From: Desulfovibrio porci
GTDB taxonomy: Bacteria > Desulfobacterota > Desulfovibrionia > Desulfovibrionales > Desulfovibrionaceae
Assembly (NCBI RefSeq): GCF_009696265.1
Contig: NZ_VUMH01000003.1
Coordinates: 186,001-250,000, forward strand
Length of the DNA stretch: 64,000 nt
Direction: 5' to 3'
The position numbers were made by a program, and so were the translations under genes. Below are positions 25,798-34,776 of this stretch, in pieces. Below the pieces are notes generated by a model. It was not told the origin of the DNA, ran no database searches, and saw only the letters and a list, made by a program, of their open reading frames with translations. Position 1 is the first letter of the stretch. Every line of letters begins with the position of its first letter.

Positions 25798-26165
25798 GAC
25801 GCCCCTCCCGTATTTACCCGTTGCACGCCGTCAGCACATCAACGGCGCATCCCTTTTCCGGGGCGGGTCTGTTATCGGTTCGCGGACTCGTTCAAACGGA
25901 CAGCGGTGAGTCAATGCCATGACACTATCGGTTGCGCGTCGCCACTGTTGCCGTGGCATGACGCTCAAAAAATCCCCTCTGAAAAGAGGAAATACAGCGC
26001 ATATAAAATGTTTCAAAAGGACGCCGGAAAAAATTACAGCACAAAAAAAGAAAAACACCGGCATAGCGGTTTTTGACAGGTTCCGGCCACGGTGGCAGTA
26101 TTCAATACACGGCCGGAAGTAAAATAAAGGCGTCAAACTTATCTTCATTATGAAGACATATTCAC
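25798..26165 (-). promoter_or_regulatory. long leader upstream of the chemoreceptor gene
   Basis: About 370 nt lie between the minus-strand promoter at 26166 and the chemoreceptor start, with no convincing gene. It holds several hairpins. CCGGCC/GGCCGG lies around 26080-26115. A stem CCTCT/AGAGG with loop TTTC (25976-25989) is followed on the minus strand by GGATTTTTTG, which looks like an intrinsic terminator. The transcript could therefore be a short RNA ending near 25970, with partial read-through into the chemoreceptor. A CCGATAAC element at 25872 recalls a sigma-28 -10 box but lacks a -35. Confidence 0.4.
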
Positions 26166-26194
26166 CCTATAGCCTCCCTGTAAAAAAATGTCAA
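26166..26194 (-). promoter_or_regulatory. sigma-70-type promoter, minus strand
   Basis: TTGACA (26189-26194) and TATAGG (26166-26171) with a 17-nt spacer on the minus strand, inside a markedly AT-rich block (about 26140-26335). It points toward the chemoreceptor gene. The block also separates it from the divergent fliM promoter. Confidence 0.55.
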
Positions 26195-26442
26195 TATCGA
26201 TATCCTACAAATATACTATATTTTTATAGTGTGATGACAGACGTAAATTCTTTTTCGTAGTCTATTTTTTCTATTATTAGTAAATATAGCATAACCTGCA
26301 ATATGCAAACGCGTATTTATCATATAGATGGGCGTGGCTGATCCGACCCCGAAACCGGACGGCGGAACGGACGGGCTGTCAGACTTCCGACAACGGCGCG
26401 GGGGGGCCTGTTCCGCGTGCCGTGACGGCGGCCTTGTCAATC

Positions 26443-26458
26443 TGGCCTTTTTTTTGCA
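26443..26458 (+). promoter_or_regulatory. sigma-54-type promoter of fliM
   Basis: TGGCCTTTTTTTTGCA carries the GG and GC dinucleotides with the exact 10-nt separation and a TTTTGCA -12 region. It lies 45 nt before the fliM start. Flagellar genes are commonly RpoN-dependent, which supports the call. Confidence 0.6.
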
Positions 26459-26502
26459 TTCTGATTCCCGAACAGGCACATCAGCAGGAGTTTCGAGGCG
26501 GT

Positions 26503-27483
26503 ATGAACAAAGTTCTGGCACAAGACGAAGTGGATGCCCTGCTGCGCGGGCTTTCCGGCGGCGAGATCGAAAGCGAACCCGAGGTGCTGGAAGACGATTC
26601 CGGCATCGTGACCTTTGACCTCGCCAATCAGGACCGCATCATCCGCGGCCGCATGCCGGTGCTGGAAATCGTCAATGACCGTTTCGCGCGGCTCTGCACC
26701 AACGCCCTGTCCAACGCCGTGCGCAAGCGTGTGGAGCTGAACCCCATTTCCATCGACATGACCAAGTTCGGGGAGTTCATGCGCTCCCTGCCCGTGCCCA
26801 CCTCCATCAACATCTTCAAGATGGATCCCCTGCGCGGCAACGCCATCATGGTGGTGGACTCGCGCCTGGTCTTCGCCCTGGTGGAAAACGTCTTCGGCGG
26901 CGCGGGCACCCAGCCCAAGATTGAAGGCCGCGAATTCACGCGCATCGAGCAGGCCGTGGTGGACAAGATCGTCAAGATCGCCCTGGACAATATGGAAGAA
27001 TCCTGGCGACCCGTGCACGACGTCAAGCTGGAACTGGTGCGCAGCGAAATCAACCCTCAGTTCGCGGCCATCGTGCCGCCCAGCGACGTGGTGGTGGTCA
27101 TCACCTTTGAGGTGGAACTGGACACGGCCCTGGGTTCCATGATCATCTGCCTGCCCTACGCCACCATCGAACCCATCCGCTCCAAACTGCACGCCAGTTT
27201 CCAGACCGAACGCCTGGAAGTGGACCACGCCTGGGTGGCGCGCCTCAAGGAACGGCTGATGGAAACGCCGGTGGAACTCAAGGTGCATTTCGGCGGCACC
27301 ACCATCACCGGCAATCAGCTTCTGCGCATGCAGGTGGGCGACGTGCTGGTGCTGGACACCGACGTGGAAGACCTGCTCACCTGCACGGTGGCCGGAGTGG
27401 GCAAATATCAAGGCATCGCGGGCACGGTCAAAGCCATGAAGGCCTTCCAGATCATCAAGGAAAACGAGCCCCAATATACCTGA
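26503..27483 (+). CDS. fliM: flagellar motor switch protein FliM
   Basis: Component of the C-ring that binds CheY-P and sets rotor direction. The chosen start (GAGGCGGT just upstream) gives 326 residues. The N-terminal CheY-binding peptide is recognisable as LAQDEVDALLRGL (EIDALL-type). The middle CheC-like domain has the GGxG motif in VENVFGGAGT, and the C-terminal SpoA (FliN-like) domain contains VGDVLVLDTDVED. It is transcribed with the glycosyltransferase starting 13 nt later, not with fliN or other flagellar genes. Confidence 0.95.
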   Translation: MNKVLAQDEVDALLRGLSGGEIESEPEVLEDDSGIVTFDLANQDRIIRGRMPVLEIVNDRFARLCTNALSNAVRKRVELNPISIDMTKFGEFMRSLPVPTSINIFKMDPLRGNAIMVVDSRLVFALVENVFGGAGTQPKIEGREFTRIEQAVVDKIVKIALDNMEESWRPVHDVKLELVRSEINPQFAAIVPPSDVVVVITFEVELDTALGSMIICLPYATIEPIRSKLHASFQTERLEVDHAWVARLKERLMETPVELKVHFGGTTITGNQLLRMQVGDVLVLDTDVEDLLTCTVAGVGKYQGIAGTVKAMKAFQIIKENEPQYT

Positions 27484-27496
27484 CAGGGGATTTTTC

Positions 27497-29467
27497 ATGC
27501 CCGCCGAAGCCGTGCTCAATGTGACGATACCCGTGTTCAACCACGCGGAGCTGGTGCAGCGGACGCTGGCGGCCCTGCGCAAGACTTCACAGGAAATTCC
27601 CTTCTGCATCACCGTGGTGGACAACGGCAGCGACGAGCGGCTGGTGGCGCGACTGCGGGAATTCAGGCAGTCCGGGATCATCGACAATCTCTTTCTTCTG
27701 CCGCGCAACATGGGCGAGGCCTGCGCCGCCAATATCGGCTGGCAACTGGTGAACGCGCCCATTTATATGAAGCTTGCGAGCGGCATGGTCATCACCGAAG
27801 CGCACTGGCTGAGCAAGCTGCTCCGTTTCTGGCGCAACGGTCTTCCGGTCTCCACCCTCGGTTGCGTCCGCAATCTGAACATGCGTCCGGCAAATCCCGA
27901 GGCCGCGGACGCGCCGGGCGGCGATCCGGACCTCTCGACCGACGGAGCACTTGGCCGGGCCGTCATGATTCCCAAGGAAGTTTCGGATGTCCTCGGCCGC
28001 TGGAATGAGGACTACGGCCCCACGTCCGTGCTGGAGGCGGATTTCGGCGCGCGCATGGCCTGCGCCGGTTTTCCCCAATACTGCTATGAAGAAGCGCGCT
28101 ACTTTCGCGACGCGCCCGCGTCCGGCGCTTCCGGGGAAGGCGCGCAAACGCCGGAAGAACAACGCGCGGCGGATCTTTTCACCGTCAACGCGACCCTGTA
28201 CCAGTTGTGCATCCGTTCCTGGAAGGTCATGCCGAGCTACGAGGTGATCGACGTGGATGAGGATTCGCGCGTCCAACTGGCCGAGCGCGCGGAATACATG
28301 GAATTTCGCATGGTTCTCGACGACTGCGCGCAAACGCTCTCCCATCTTCGCCAGCGGGGCATACCGTATCCCGGCTTTGAAAAGGAATTCATCTGGCCCT
28401 ACAAAGAACGCTTCGCGTCCGTCGAGCGGGAATCCGCCTACTTTGCCGTGACCGGGGACGCTCGCCCCGCATGTCCTACGGCATCCCCAAGCGGAAGCGG
28501 CCAAAGCGGGGATGCCGTTCTCCCCGGTCCGGACACTCCGCCGCAGACCTTCGCCCTGCACCATGACGCCTTGCTCATGCCTTTCGCGGGCAGCATGGAC
28601 GAGTTCGCTTCCGGCGTTTTCGTCAACGGCCGTTGCCTGCCGGACACGCTGCTGTACCGGGGCAGAGCCGCCGCGCCCTGCCGCCCCCAAGCCCGCCTGA
28701 AAGGCCCGTGCATCTTCGGCGGCTACATGTTTGCGCACTACGGACACTTTTTGCTGGAAAGCCTGAGCAGATATTACGCCATCGCGCGCTGCAAGCCCTG
28801 GCCGCTGCTGTTCATGTCGCCCAATCCGACCCTCCGCCCCTGGCAAAAGGAAGCCTTCAAAATTCTGGGCCTTACCAACAGGATACAGTTTATCAGAGTG
28901 CCCACCCTGGTGGATGAGTTAATCGTCTCGCCGCCCGCCTGCGACGCGGCGACGGCCATGACCGACGCGCAATTCGGGGCTCTGGGCCGCCTGCCGGAGC
29001 GCGCGCCCCGGGCCGGGAAAAAACTCTGGGTATCGCGCAGCGCGCTGCGGGGGGGCAAGGTGGAGGAGGAAAAAAGTCTGGAGGCGGAACTTGCCCGCAC
29101 GGGCTGGGAAATCATGCATCCCGAAGAACTGCCGCTCCCGCAGCAGGCCCTAGCCATGATGGAAGCCGGGCATGTGGCCGGTTTCGACGGTTCGGCCTTC
29201 TATACGCCGCTCTTCTGCCGGAGTCTGAGCAACCACTTCATCCTGTTCAGCCGCCGCAACTACTTCGTGCCGTTCATGCTGGACTATATCCGCAAGCGCG
29301 GCGCCCGGCTGGACAGCCATATTTTCCCGGCTGCCGCCACCACGGGACGCCGCGCCGCGCAAAACCACTCTCTGGACGTGGACCGGGTGCTCACGGTCCT
29401 GCGCGAGGCCACCGACGGCCCGGAACACGGCCTCACTTCAACTGGCCGGAACGCATCATCAGCTTGA
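27497..29467 (+). CDS. two-domain glycosyltransferase, GT2 fused to GT61 (DUF563)
   Basis: 656 residues. Residues 1-260 form a GT2 (GT-A) domain: TIPVFNHAELVQRTLAAL, VVDNGSD (nucleotide-binding aspartate) and an unusual LASGMVIT where a DxD motif is expected. A linker of about 80 residues follows. Residues from about 350 form a GT61 domain with GGYMFAHYGHFLLESLSRYY, KLWVSRSALRGG and AGFDGSAFYTPLF, the family's histidine-rich and GSAF motifs. It probably adds two sugars, or one domain is degenerate. It is 13 nt behind fliM, suggesting flagellar glycosylation, but no acceptor is shown. Its 3' end overlaps the convergent activase gene by 35 bp. Confidence 0.78.
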   Translation: MPAEAVLNVTIPVFNHAELVQRTLAALRKTSQEIPFCITVVDNGSDERLVARLREFRQSGIIDNLFLLPRNMGEACAANIGWQLVNAPIYMKLASGMVITEAHWLSKLLRFWRNGLPVSTLGCVRNLNMRPANPEAADAPGGDPDLSTDGALGRAVMIPKEVSDVLGRWNEDYGPTSVLEADFGARMACAGFPQYCYEEARYFRDAPASGASGEGAQTPEEQRAADLFTVNATLYQLCIRSWKVMPSYEVIDVDEDSRVQLAERAEYMEFRMVLDDCAQTLSHLRQRGIPYPGFEKEFIWPYKERFASVERESAYFAVTGDARPACPTASPSGSGQSGDAVLPGPDTPPQTFALHHDALLMPFAGSMDEFASGVFVNGRCLPDTLLYRGRAAAPCRPQARLKGPCIFGGYMFAHYGHFLLESLSRYYAIARCKPWPLLFMSPNPTLRPWQKEAFKILGLTNRIQFIRVPTLVDELIVSPPACDAATAMTDAQFGALGRLPERAPRAGKKLWVSRSALRGGKVEEEKSLEAELARTGWEIMHPEELPLPQQALAMMEAGHVAGFDGSAFYTPLFCRSLSNHFILFSRRNYFVPFMLDYIRKRGARLDSHIFPAAATTGRRAAQNHSLDVDRVLTVLREATDGPEHGLTSTGRNASSA

Positions 29468-32400
29468 TCCGGTTGATCTGGTTCACTTCGCTGGCGCCGG
29501 GATCATAATCCAGGGCGATGATGTTGGCCTCCGGGTAGCGCCGTTTCAATTCCTTGAGCAGCCCCTTGCCCGTGATGTGGTTGGGCAGGCAGCCGAAGGG
29601 CTGCATACAGAGGATATTGTTGACCCCATCCTCCAGCATCCTGACCATTTCCGCGGCCAGCAGCCAGCCTTCGCCGGTCTGGTGGCCCAGAGAAATCAGA
29701 TTCTTCGTTTTCTTGCGCAATTCGTGAAAGCGGATGGGCGTGTTGAAGCGCTTGCTGCGCCCGAAGCAGAAACGCATGCCCAGGCGCGTGAACTCCAGAA
29801 AGGCGATGCCCGCCATGGCCGCGCGGGAATCCTTTTTCTTGCCCGCGAGATGCTCGTAATTGAAGATGTGGTCATAGAAATTGTAGAGGAGAAAATCCAT
29901 CAGGCCCGTGACCACAGCCTCGCCGCCCTCCTCTTCCACGATCCTGGCGGCATTGTTGTTGGCGTCCGGATGGTATTTGAGCAGCACCTCGCCCACCAGC
30001 CCCACGCGCGGCTTGCGTTCCTCGCTGAGCAGGGGCAGGCGGTCGAAATCCCGGATCATGGACAGCATGTTCAACTCAAAACGCGGGATGCTGCCGGAAA
30101 CGATATTTTTTTTCGCTTTTTCCGTCCAGAGCGCGGCCAGGGCCTCCGCGCTTCCCGCCTCCCTTTCATAGGGCCGCACCCGGTGGATCATGCGCAGCAG
30201 CGCGTCGCCGTAGTGCCCGGCCATGATCATCCGGCGCAGCATCTTGCCCGTGAGGCTGATGCCCGGCGCGCCCTCCTGAATGCTGGTGGAGAAGGAAACA
30301 ATGGGCACCCGTTCCAGACCCGCGTCCAGCAGGGCCTTGCGCAGAAAACCGATGTAATTGGTAGCCCGGCAGCCCCCGCCGGTCTGGGAGATGACCAGGG
30401 CGACCTTCTCCGGATCGTACACGCCGCTCTTGAGCGCTTCCAGCAGCTGCCCCACGACCACGATGGCCGGAAAGCAGGCGTCGTTGTTCACATGGCGCAG
30501 CCCCAGTTCAATGGCCGCGCGGCTTACGCTGGGCAGGAGCACGGCCCGGTAGCCTTCCGAAGCGAAAACTTCTTCCGTGAACTGAAAATGCAGCGGAGAC
30601 ATCTGCGGAACCAGCAGGGTATGCGTTTCACGCATGTCTCTGGTGAAGGCCGGAGGCGGTTCGTCCGGCATGACGGCGCTGTGGGCCAGCTGTTCCCGGC
30701 GTTCGCGCATGGCCGCCTGCAGTGAGCGGATACGGATGCGGGCCGGGCCGAGGTTGGCGCCCTCGTCGATCTTGATCTGGGCGTACAACCGTCCCCGCAG
30801 GGTGACGATTTCCTCCAGCTGGTCCGAAGTGATGGCGTCCAGGCCGCAGCCGAAAGAAACCAGTTGCAACACCGCCAGATTGTCCACTGTGGCCGCATAG
30901 GCTCCGGCCCGGTACAGGCGCGAATGGTAGGCCCACTGGTCCACCACCCGCAACGGGCCGGGATCGGGCATCAGATGCGCCACGGAATCCTCGGTCAGCA
31001 CGGCCATGCCGCAGGAGGTCACCAGATCGGGCACGCCGTGGTGCACCTCCGGGTCAGTATGGTAGGGATGCCCGGACAGGACAATGCCCATCTTGCCGTC
31101 GGCGGCCAGCTCCGCCAGAGCGGCTTCGCCCGCGTTGCGCATATCCTGGTGGAACGTGTCCATCTCCGCAAAACCGGCGCGTACGGCTTCTTCCAGTTCG
31201 GCCTGGGGAATTTTCGAAAAGAAAGGAATGTCGCGCAGCCGCTTGGCGAGCATGCCCCTGTCCAGGGGCAGGAACTGATGGATGAAGGTTATGCCGCGCT
31301 CTTCAATGGCGCTGATATTGCGCGCCAGAAGCTCAGGGTAGCCGATGACCACCGGGCAGTTGAACGTGCCGGCGGCGGATCCGGCGCTTTGCTGCTCGTT
31401 GGGCAGGCAGGGGAAAAAGATGGTTCCGACGCCCCGCTCCACCAGGTCAAGCACATGCCCGTGCGCGAGCTTGGCCGGATAGCAGACGGTCTGCGAGGGG
31501 ATGGTGTCATAGCCGCTGTAATACAGTTCCTTGGACGAGGGCGAGGACAGGACCACGCGGAAACCCAGGCGGGTGAACAGGGTGAACCAGAGCGGATAAT
31601 TCTCGAAGATGTTCAGCGCTCGGGGAATGCCCAGAACGCCGCGCCGGGCCGCGCCCTCCTCCAGTGGCGTATAGGGTTCGAACAGGCGCTTGTATTTGTA
31701 GGCATAGAGATTGATGCAATGCCGTGGTTCCGCTTCGGCGCCGCGTTCGCAGCGGTTACCGGAAATGAAACGGCGTTTGTCCGCGAATGTGGTGATGGTC
31801 AGCAGGCAGGCGTTGGTGCAGCGGCGGCAACGGGTGGTGGCCGTACGCGCTGAAAAGGTCCGGACTTCCTCCGGACCGAGCAGGCCGGTTTTTCCGTTCA
31901 GCGGGCCGCGTTTGCGGGCGATCAGGGCCGCGCCGAAGGCCCCCATCAGCCCGGAAATGCCGGGCCGCATGACAGGACGGCCCAGCTCCAGTTCCAGAGC
32001 CCGCAGCAGGGCGTCATTGGCGAACGCCCCGCCCTGGGCGACCATGTATTCGCCCAGTTCCGCCAGATTGGAAATCTTCATCACCTTGAAGCAGGCGTTG
32101 CGCACCACGGCATAGGAAAGACCGGCGGCAATGTCGCCCACGTCCGCCCCTTCCTTCTGGGCCTGCTTGACCTTGGAATTCATGAACACGGTGCAGCGGG
32201 TGCCGAGATCCACTGGCGAAGCGGCGCGCAGCGCGTGGTCCACAAAATCCGCCAGCGGCATGTTCAGCGATTCCGCGAAATTCTCGATAAAGGAACCGCA
32301 ACCGGCGGAGCAGGCCTCGTTGAGGTTGATCCTGTCGATGACGCCGTTGCGGATGCGCATGCACTTGATGTCCTGCCCGCCGATGTCCAGGATGAACGAG

Positions 32401-33644
32401 ACGCGCGGCTCGAAAAACCTGGCCGCCGTGAAATGCGCCACGGTTTCCACTTCATCCACGTCCAGGCGCAACGCCGCCGCCAACAGGGCGCTGCCGTAGC
32501 CGGTGGCCGCGGCCGCCCTGATGGTGAGACCGGGGCGCTTCTGGGAGTAAATATCCCTGAGGACGCCGAGGGCCGCCGTGAGGGGATCGCCCTTGTTGGA
32601 ATCGTAAAAGGAATAGAGCAGGTTGCCGTCGGCATCCAGCAACGCGGCCTTGATGGTGGTGGAACCGCAGTCAAAGCCCAGCCAGGCGTCGCCCTCGGCC
32701 GTGGCCAGATCCCGCCGGACCGCGCGGCTGCCGGAATGACGGGCGGCGAAGGCCTCACGCTCCTCGCGGGAGGCGAACAGGGGCGGCAGCCTGCCGTAGG
32801 TCTGCGCCGCGCCGCGTTCTTCCAGCACGGTCAGGCAATCCGCGAACGAAAAGGTTTGTGGGCTCATGTCCATGGCGTGATAGGCCGCACCCAGCGCCAC
32901 GAAGAAATGCCCGTCCTCCGGAAAGACCGCTTCGCGCATCTCCTTGAGCATGGCCGTGAAGCGCTCGCGCAGGGAGGGCAGAAAGGACAGCGGACCGCCG
33001 AGAAAAACGATCTTGCCTTTGATGGCCCTGCCGCGCGCCAGGCCCCCAATGGTCTGATTGACCACGGCCTGCATGATGGAGGCGGCGATGTCCTCGCGCG
33101 CGCAGCCTTCGTTGAGCAGGGGCAGGATGTCGGTTTTGGCGAAAACCCCGCAACGCGACGCAATGGGATAAATGGTCGCGTGGCCTTGGGCCAGCCGGTC
33201 CAGACCGGCGGCGTCCGTGCCGATAAAAGCCGCCATCTGGTCGATGAAGGCTCCGGTGCCCCCGGCGCAGGTTTCATTCATGCGCTGGTCAAGACCGCCG
33301 CTCAGAAAGGTCAGCTTGGCGTCTTCGCCGCCCAGCTCGATGACCACGTCGGCGTCGGGAATCCTCTTTCTGATGGCCAGATTGGAGGCCAGCACTTCCT
33401 GAATGAAGGGCAGGCCCAGCTCGCCGGCCAGAGAAATGCCCCCGGACCCCGTGACGCTCATGCGGCAGGCTGCGCCATGGGCGAAGTCCGCGATCTCGCG
33501 CAACAGGCGCGCCGTGCTCTGCCGGACTTCGGAATAATGCCGCGAATACTTGCTGAACAGCATTTTTCCCGTGGCGTCCAGCACGACCGCTTTCACGGTG
33601 GTGGAACCGATGTCAAGGCCGATATAATATACGGGGGGCTGCAT
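29433..33644 (-). CDS. giant 2-hydroxyacyl-CoA dehydratase activase-type protein
   Basis: 1403 residues. Two BadF/BcrA/HgdC-type ASKHA ATPase domains in tandem: YIGLDIGSTTVKAV at residue 7 with ELGGEDAKL near 105, and WLGFDCGSTTIKAA near 318 with DIGGQDIKC near 417. The bridging [4Fe-4S] cysteine motif is seen as EACSAGCGSF (second domain) and the related ETCAGGTGAF (first domain, cysteine shifted). Then come a DUF2229 part with CRRCTNACLL and a C-terminal half like the 2-hydroxyglutaryl-CoA dehydratase D component. Such fused proteins occur in many anaerobes, but their substrates are mostly unknown. No HgdA/HgdB-type partner or CoA-transferase lies nearby. ATP-driven electron injection is inferred from the family. 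Confidence 0.85.
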   Translation of the reverse strand: MQPPVYYIGLDIGSTTVKAVVLDATGKMLFSKYSRHYSEVRQSTARLLREIADFAHGAACRMSVTGSGGISLAGELGLPFIQEVLASNLAIRKRIPDADVVIELGGEDAKLTFLSGGLDQRMNETCAGGTGAFIDQMAAFIGTDAAGLDRLAQGHATIYPIASRCGVFAKTDILPLLNEGCAREDIAASIMQAVVNQTIGGLARGRAIKGKIVFLGGPLSFLPSLRERFTAMLKEMREAVFPEDGHFFVALGAAYHAMDMSPQTFSFADCLTVLEERGAAQTYGRLPPLFASREEREAFAARHSGSRAVRRDLATAEGDAWLGFDCGSTTIKAALLDADGNLLYSFYDSNKGDPLTAALGVLRDIYSQKRPGLTIRAAAATGYGSALLAAALRLDVDEVETVAHFTAARFFEPRVSFILDIGGQDIKCMRIRNGVIDRINLNEACSAGCGSFIENFAESLNMPLADFVDHALRAASPVDLGTRCTVFMNSKVKQAQKEGADVGDIAAGLSYAVVRNACFKVMKISNLAELGEYMVAQGGAFANDALLRALELELGRPVMRPGISGLMGAFGAALIARKRGPLNGKTGLLGPEEVRTFSARTATTRCRRCTNACLLTITTFADKRRFISGNRCERGAEAEPRHCINLYAYKYKRLFEPYTPLEEGAARRGVLGIPRALNIFENYPLWFTLFTRLGFRVVLSSPSSKELYYSGYDTIPSQTVCYPAKLAHGHVLDLVERGVGTIFFPCLPNEQQSAGSAAGTFNCPVVIGYPELLARNISAIEERGITFIHQFLPLDRGMLAKRLRDIPFFSKIPQAELEEAVRAGFAEMDTFHQDMRNAGEAALAELAADGKMGIVLSGHPYHTDPEVHHGVPDLVTSCGMAVLTEDSVAHLMPDPGPLRVVDQWAYHSRLYRAGAYAATVDNLAVLQLVSFGCGLDAITSDQLEEIVTLRGRLYAQIKIDEGANLGPARIRIRSLQAAMRERREQLAHSAVMPDEPPPAFTRDMRETHTLLVPQMSPLHFQFTEEVFASEGYRAVLLPSVSRAAIELGLRHVNNDACFPAIVVVGQLLEALKSGVYDPEKVALVISQTGGGCRATNYIGFLRKALLDAGLERVPIVSFSTSIQEGAPGISLTGKMLRRMIMAGHYGDALLRMIHRVRPYEREAGSAEALAALWTEKAKKNIVSGSIPRFELNMLSMIRDFDRLPLLSEERKPRVGLVGEVLLKYHPDANNNAARIVEEEGGEAVVTGLMDFLLYNFYDHIFNYEHLAGKKKDSRAAMAGIAFLEFTRLGMRFCFGRSKRFNTPIRFHELRKKTKNLISLGHQTGEGWLLAAEMVRMLEDGVNNILCMQPFGCLPNHITGKGLLKELKRRYPEANIIALDYDPGASEVNQINRIKLMMRSGQLK

Positions 33645-33744
33645 GAAAGATCTTAACCTGTCATTTTTACGTCATACAGTATAACGTGCGCACGCTGGAA
33701 AGTATGATATTAGTCAATATCCGGAAAAATATAAAGGAGTGCTC

Positions 33745-33900
33745 ATGAGAAAAGAAAAATACACGGCGTTTAGCGGAAGAACGATCCCCTGGCAAAGCTC
33801 TCGAAATTCCGCCGGAAGTCCGACGGCGGAAGCCAAGGACGTTCAAAACAGGCCATGGAAGAACAGACCGACGGCGCAAAACACCGCGGTTCGGGCGTGA
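33745..33900 (+). CDS. possible 51-residue basic small protein
   Basis: An ATG with an excellent ribosome site (AAAGGAG, five-base spacing) opens a 51-codon frame ending in TGA. The product starts MRKEKYTAFSGRTIPWQSS and is basic and serine/asparagine-rich, with no membrane segment and no recognised family. It is divergent from the activase gene and convergent with the methyltransferase. A TATAAC -10-like element lies at about 33679. The rest of the 33645-34008 gap shows nothing else I can support. Confidence 0.35.
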   Translation: MRKEKYTAFSGRTIPWQSSRNSAGSPTAEAKDVQNRPWKNRPTAQNTAVRA

Positions 33901-34008
33901 ATCCGCCGCAACAGGCATCATGTTGCGGCTCTGAATGATTACAGAGAAGCGTCGGGGCATTGGACAAATTCTTTGCATGATCCGCGCGGCATATTCCCTC
34001 CGGCCCCG

Positions 34009-34776
34009 CTATTGTCCCCGGATCCAGTAGGTTTCGAAGCCGTCCTCCAGCCAGCCGTCCTCCACATTGCTGAAGCCCGCCTGCTTGAAAAGCTGGCGGT
34101 ATTCGTCGCGGGTGCGCCGCCAGCCCCAGAACTGCTGCCGCCGGATACCCAGGTAATGCAGGACGCCGCGGATGACGATCTTGATGGCGTTGACGAAGCT
34201 GCCGATAAAGGAATCCTCTTCCAGCAGCGAGGCGGACAGACAGACCAGCTCGCCGCCGGGCGCGAGTTGGGCGCGCAATTCCTCCAGCATATGGATGAGT
34301 TCGCGGCTGGGAATGCCGTAGTCCACGGCGGAAAGATAGATCATGTCGTACTGCACGTCCGACGGCAGGCAGGCGGGCGGCAGGCCGATGTAGATGCGGT
34401 CGGCGGGGATGTGTCGCCTGAGCCACTTCATGCCCACGGTGCTGGGTTCGTTGACGTGCAGCTCCAGCTCGGGCATTTCCTCCAGAAGCAGCTTTTCCAT
34501 ATAGCCCACGCCGCTGCCGATGGAGAGCACGCGCACCGGCCCCTCGCGGACAGGCTCCTGAGCCAGGCGGGCGCGCAGTTGTCCGGCCAGCCAGCGGGCG
34601 TCCTTGCGCTTGTTGACGCGCCAGGTCGAGGGCAGATCGTCCCAGTCCTTGTAGCGGCGGAACAACTCCTCGTAAAATGTGGCGTAAAACTTGGGCTCCG
34701 CCAGATGGAAAAAAGAAATGTGCGAGAATGCCGTGAACGGTATCCCCTGCCAGCTTTCCTGATAAAAACGCCGCAC
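34009..34776 (-). CDS. class I SAM-dependent methyltransferase
   Basis: The GTG start was chosen because GGGAGG lies seven bases upstream; the longer frame to 34860 has no ribosome site. 255 residues. SAM-binding motif I is VRVLSIGSGVGYMEKLLLE near residue 80, followed by an acidic end to strand 2 (HVNEPS), YDMIYLSAVDYGIP and a C-terminal FKQAGFSNVEDGWLEDGFETYWI segment typical of UbiE/methyltransf_11-like enzymes. The hydrophobic stretch near residue 190 may touch membrane or lipid. Substrate unknown. Monocistronic. Confidence 0.75.
   Translation of the reverse strand: MRRFYQESWQGIPFTAFSHISFFHLAEPKFYATFYEELFRRYKDWDDLPSTWRVNKRKDARWLAGQLRARLAQEPVREGPVRVLSIGSGVGYMEKLLLEEMPELELHVNEPSTVGMKWLRRHIPADRIYIGLPPACLPSDVQYDMIYLSAVDYGIPSRELIHMLEELRAQLAPGGELVCLSASLLEEDSFIGSFVNAIKIVIRGVLHYLGIRRQQFWGWRRTRDEYRQLFKQAGFSNVEDGWLEDGFETYWIRGQ

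Noticed and set aside
25919..26122. A 67-codon plus-strand frame in the chemoreceptor leader
   Set aside because: No ribosome site, crosses the hairpins of the leader, and no recognisable content.
25798..26165. A c-di-GMP (GEMM) riboswitch in the chemoreceptor leader
   Set aside because: Tempting because the receptor has a PilZ domain, but the conserved core sequence is not found.
33667..33978. A 103-codon minus-strand frame downstream of the methyltransferase
   Set aside because: No ribosome site, odd composition, and it competes with a better initiated small ORF on the other strand.
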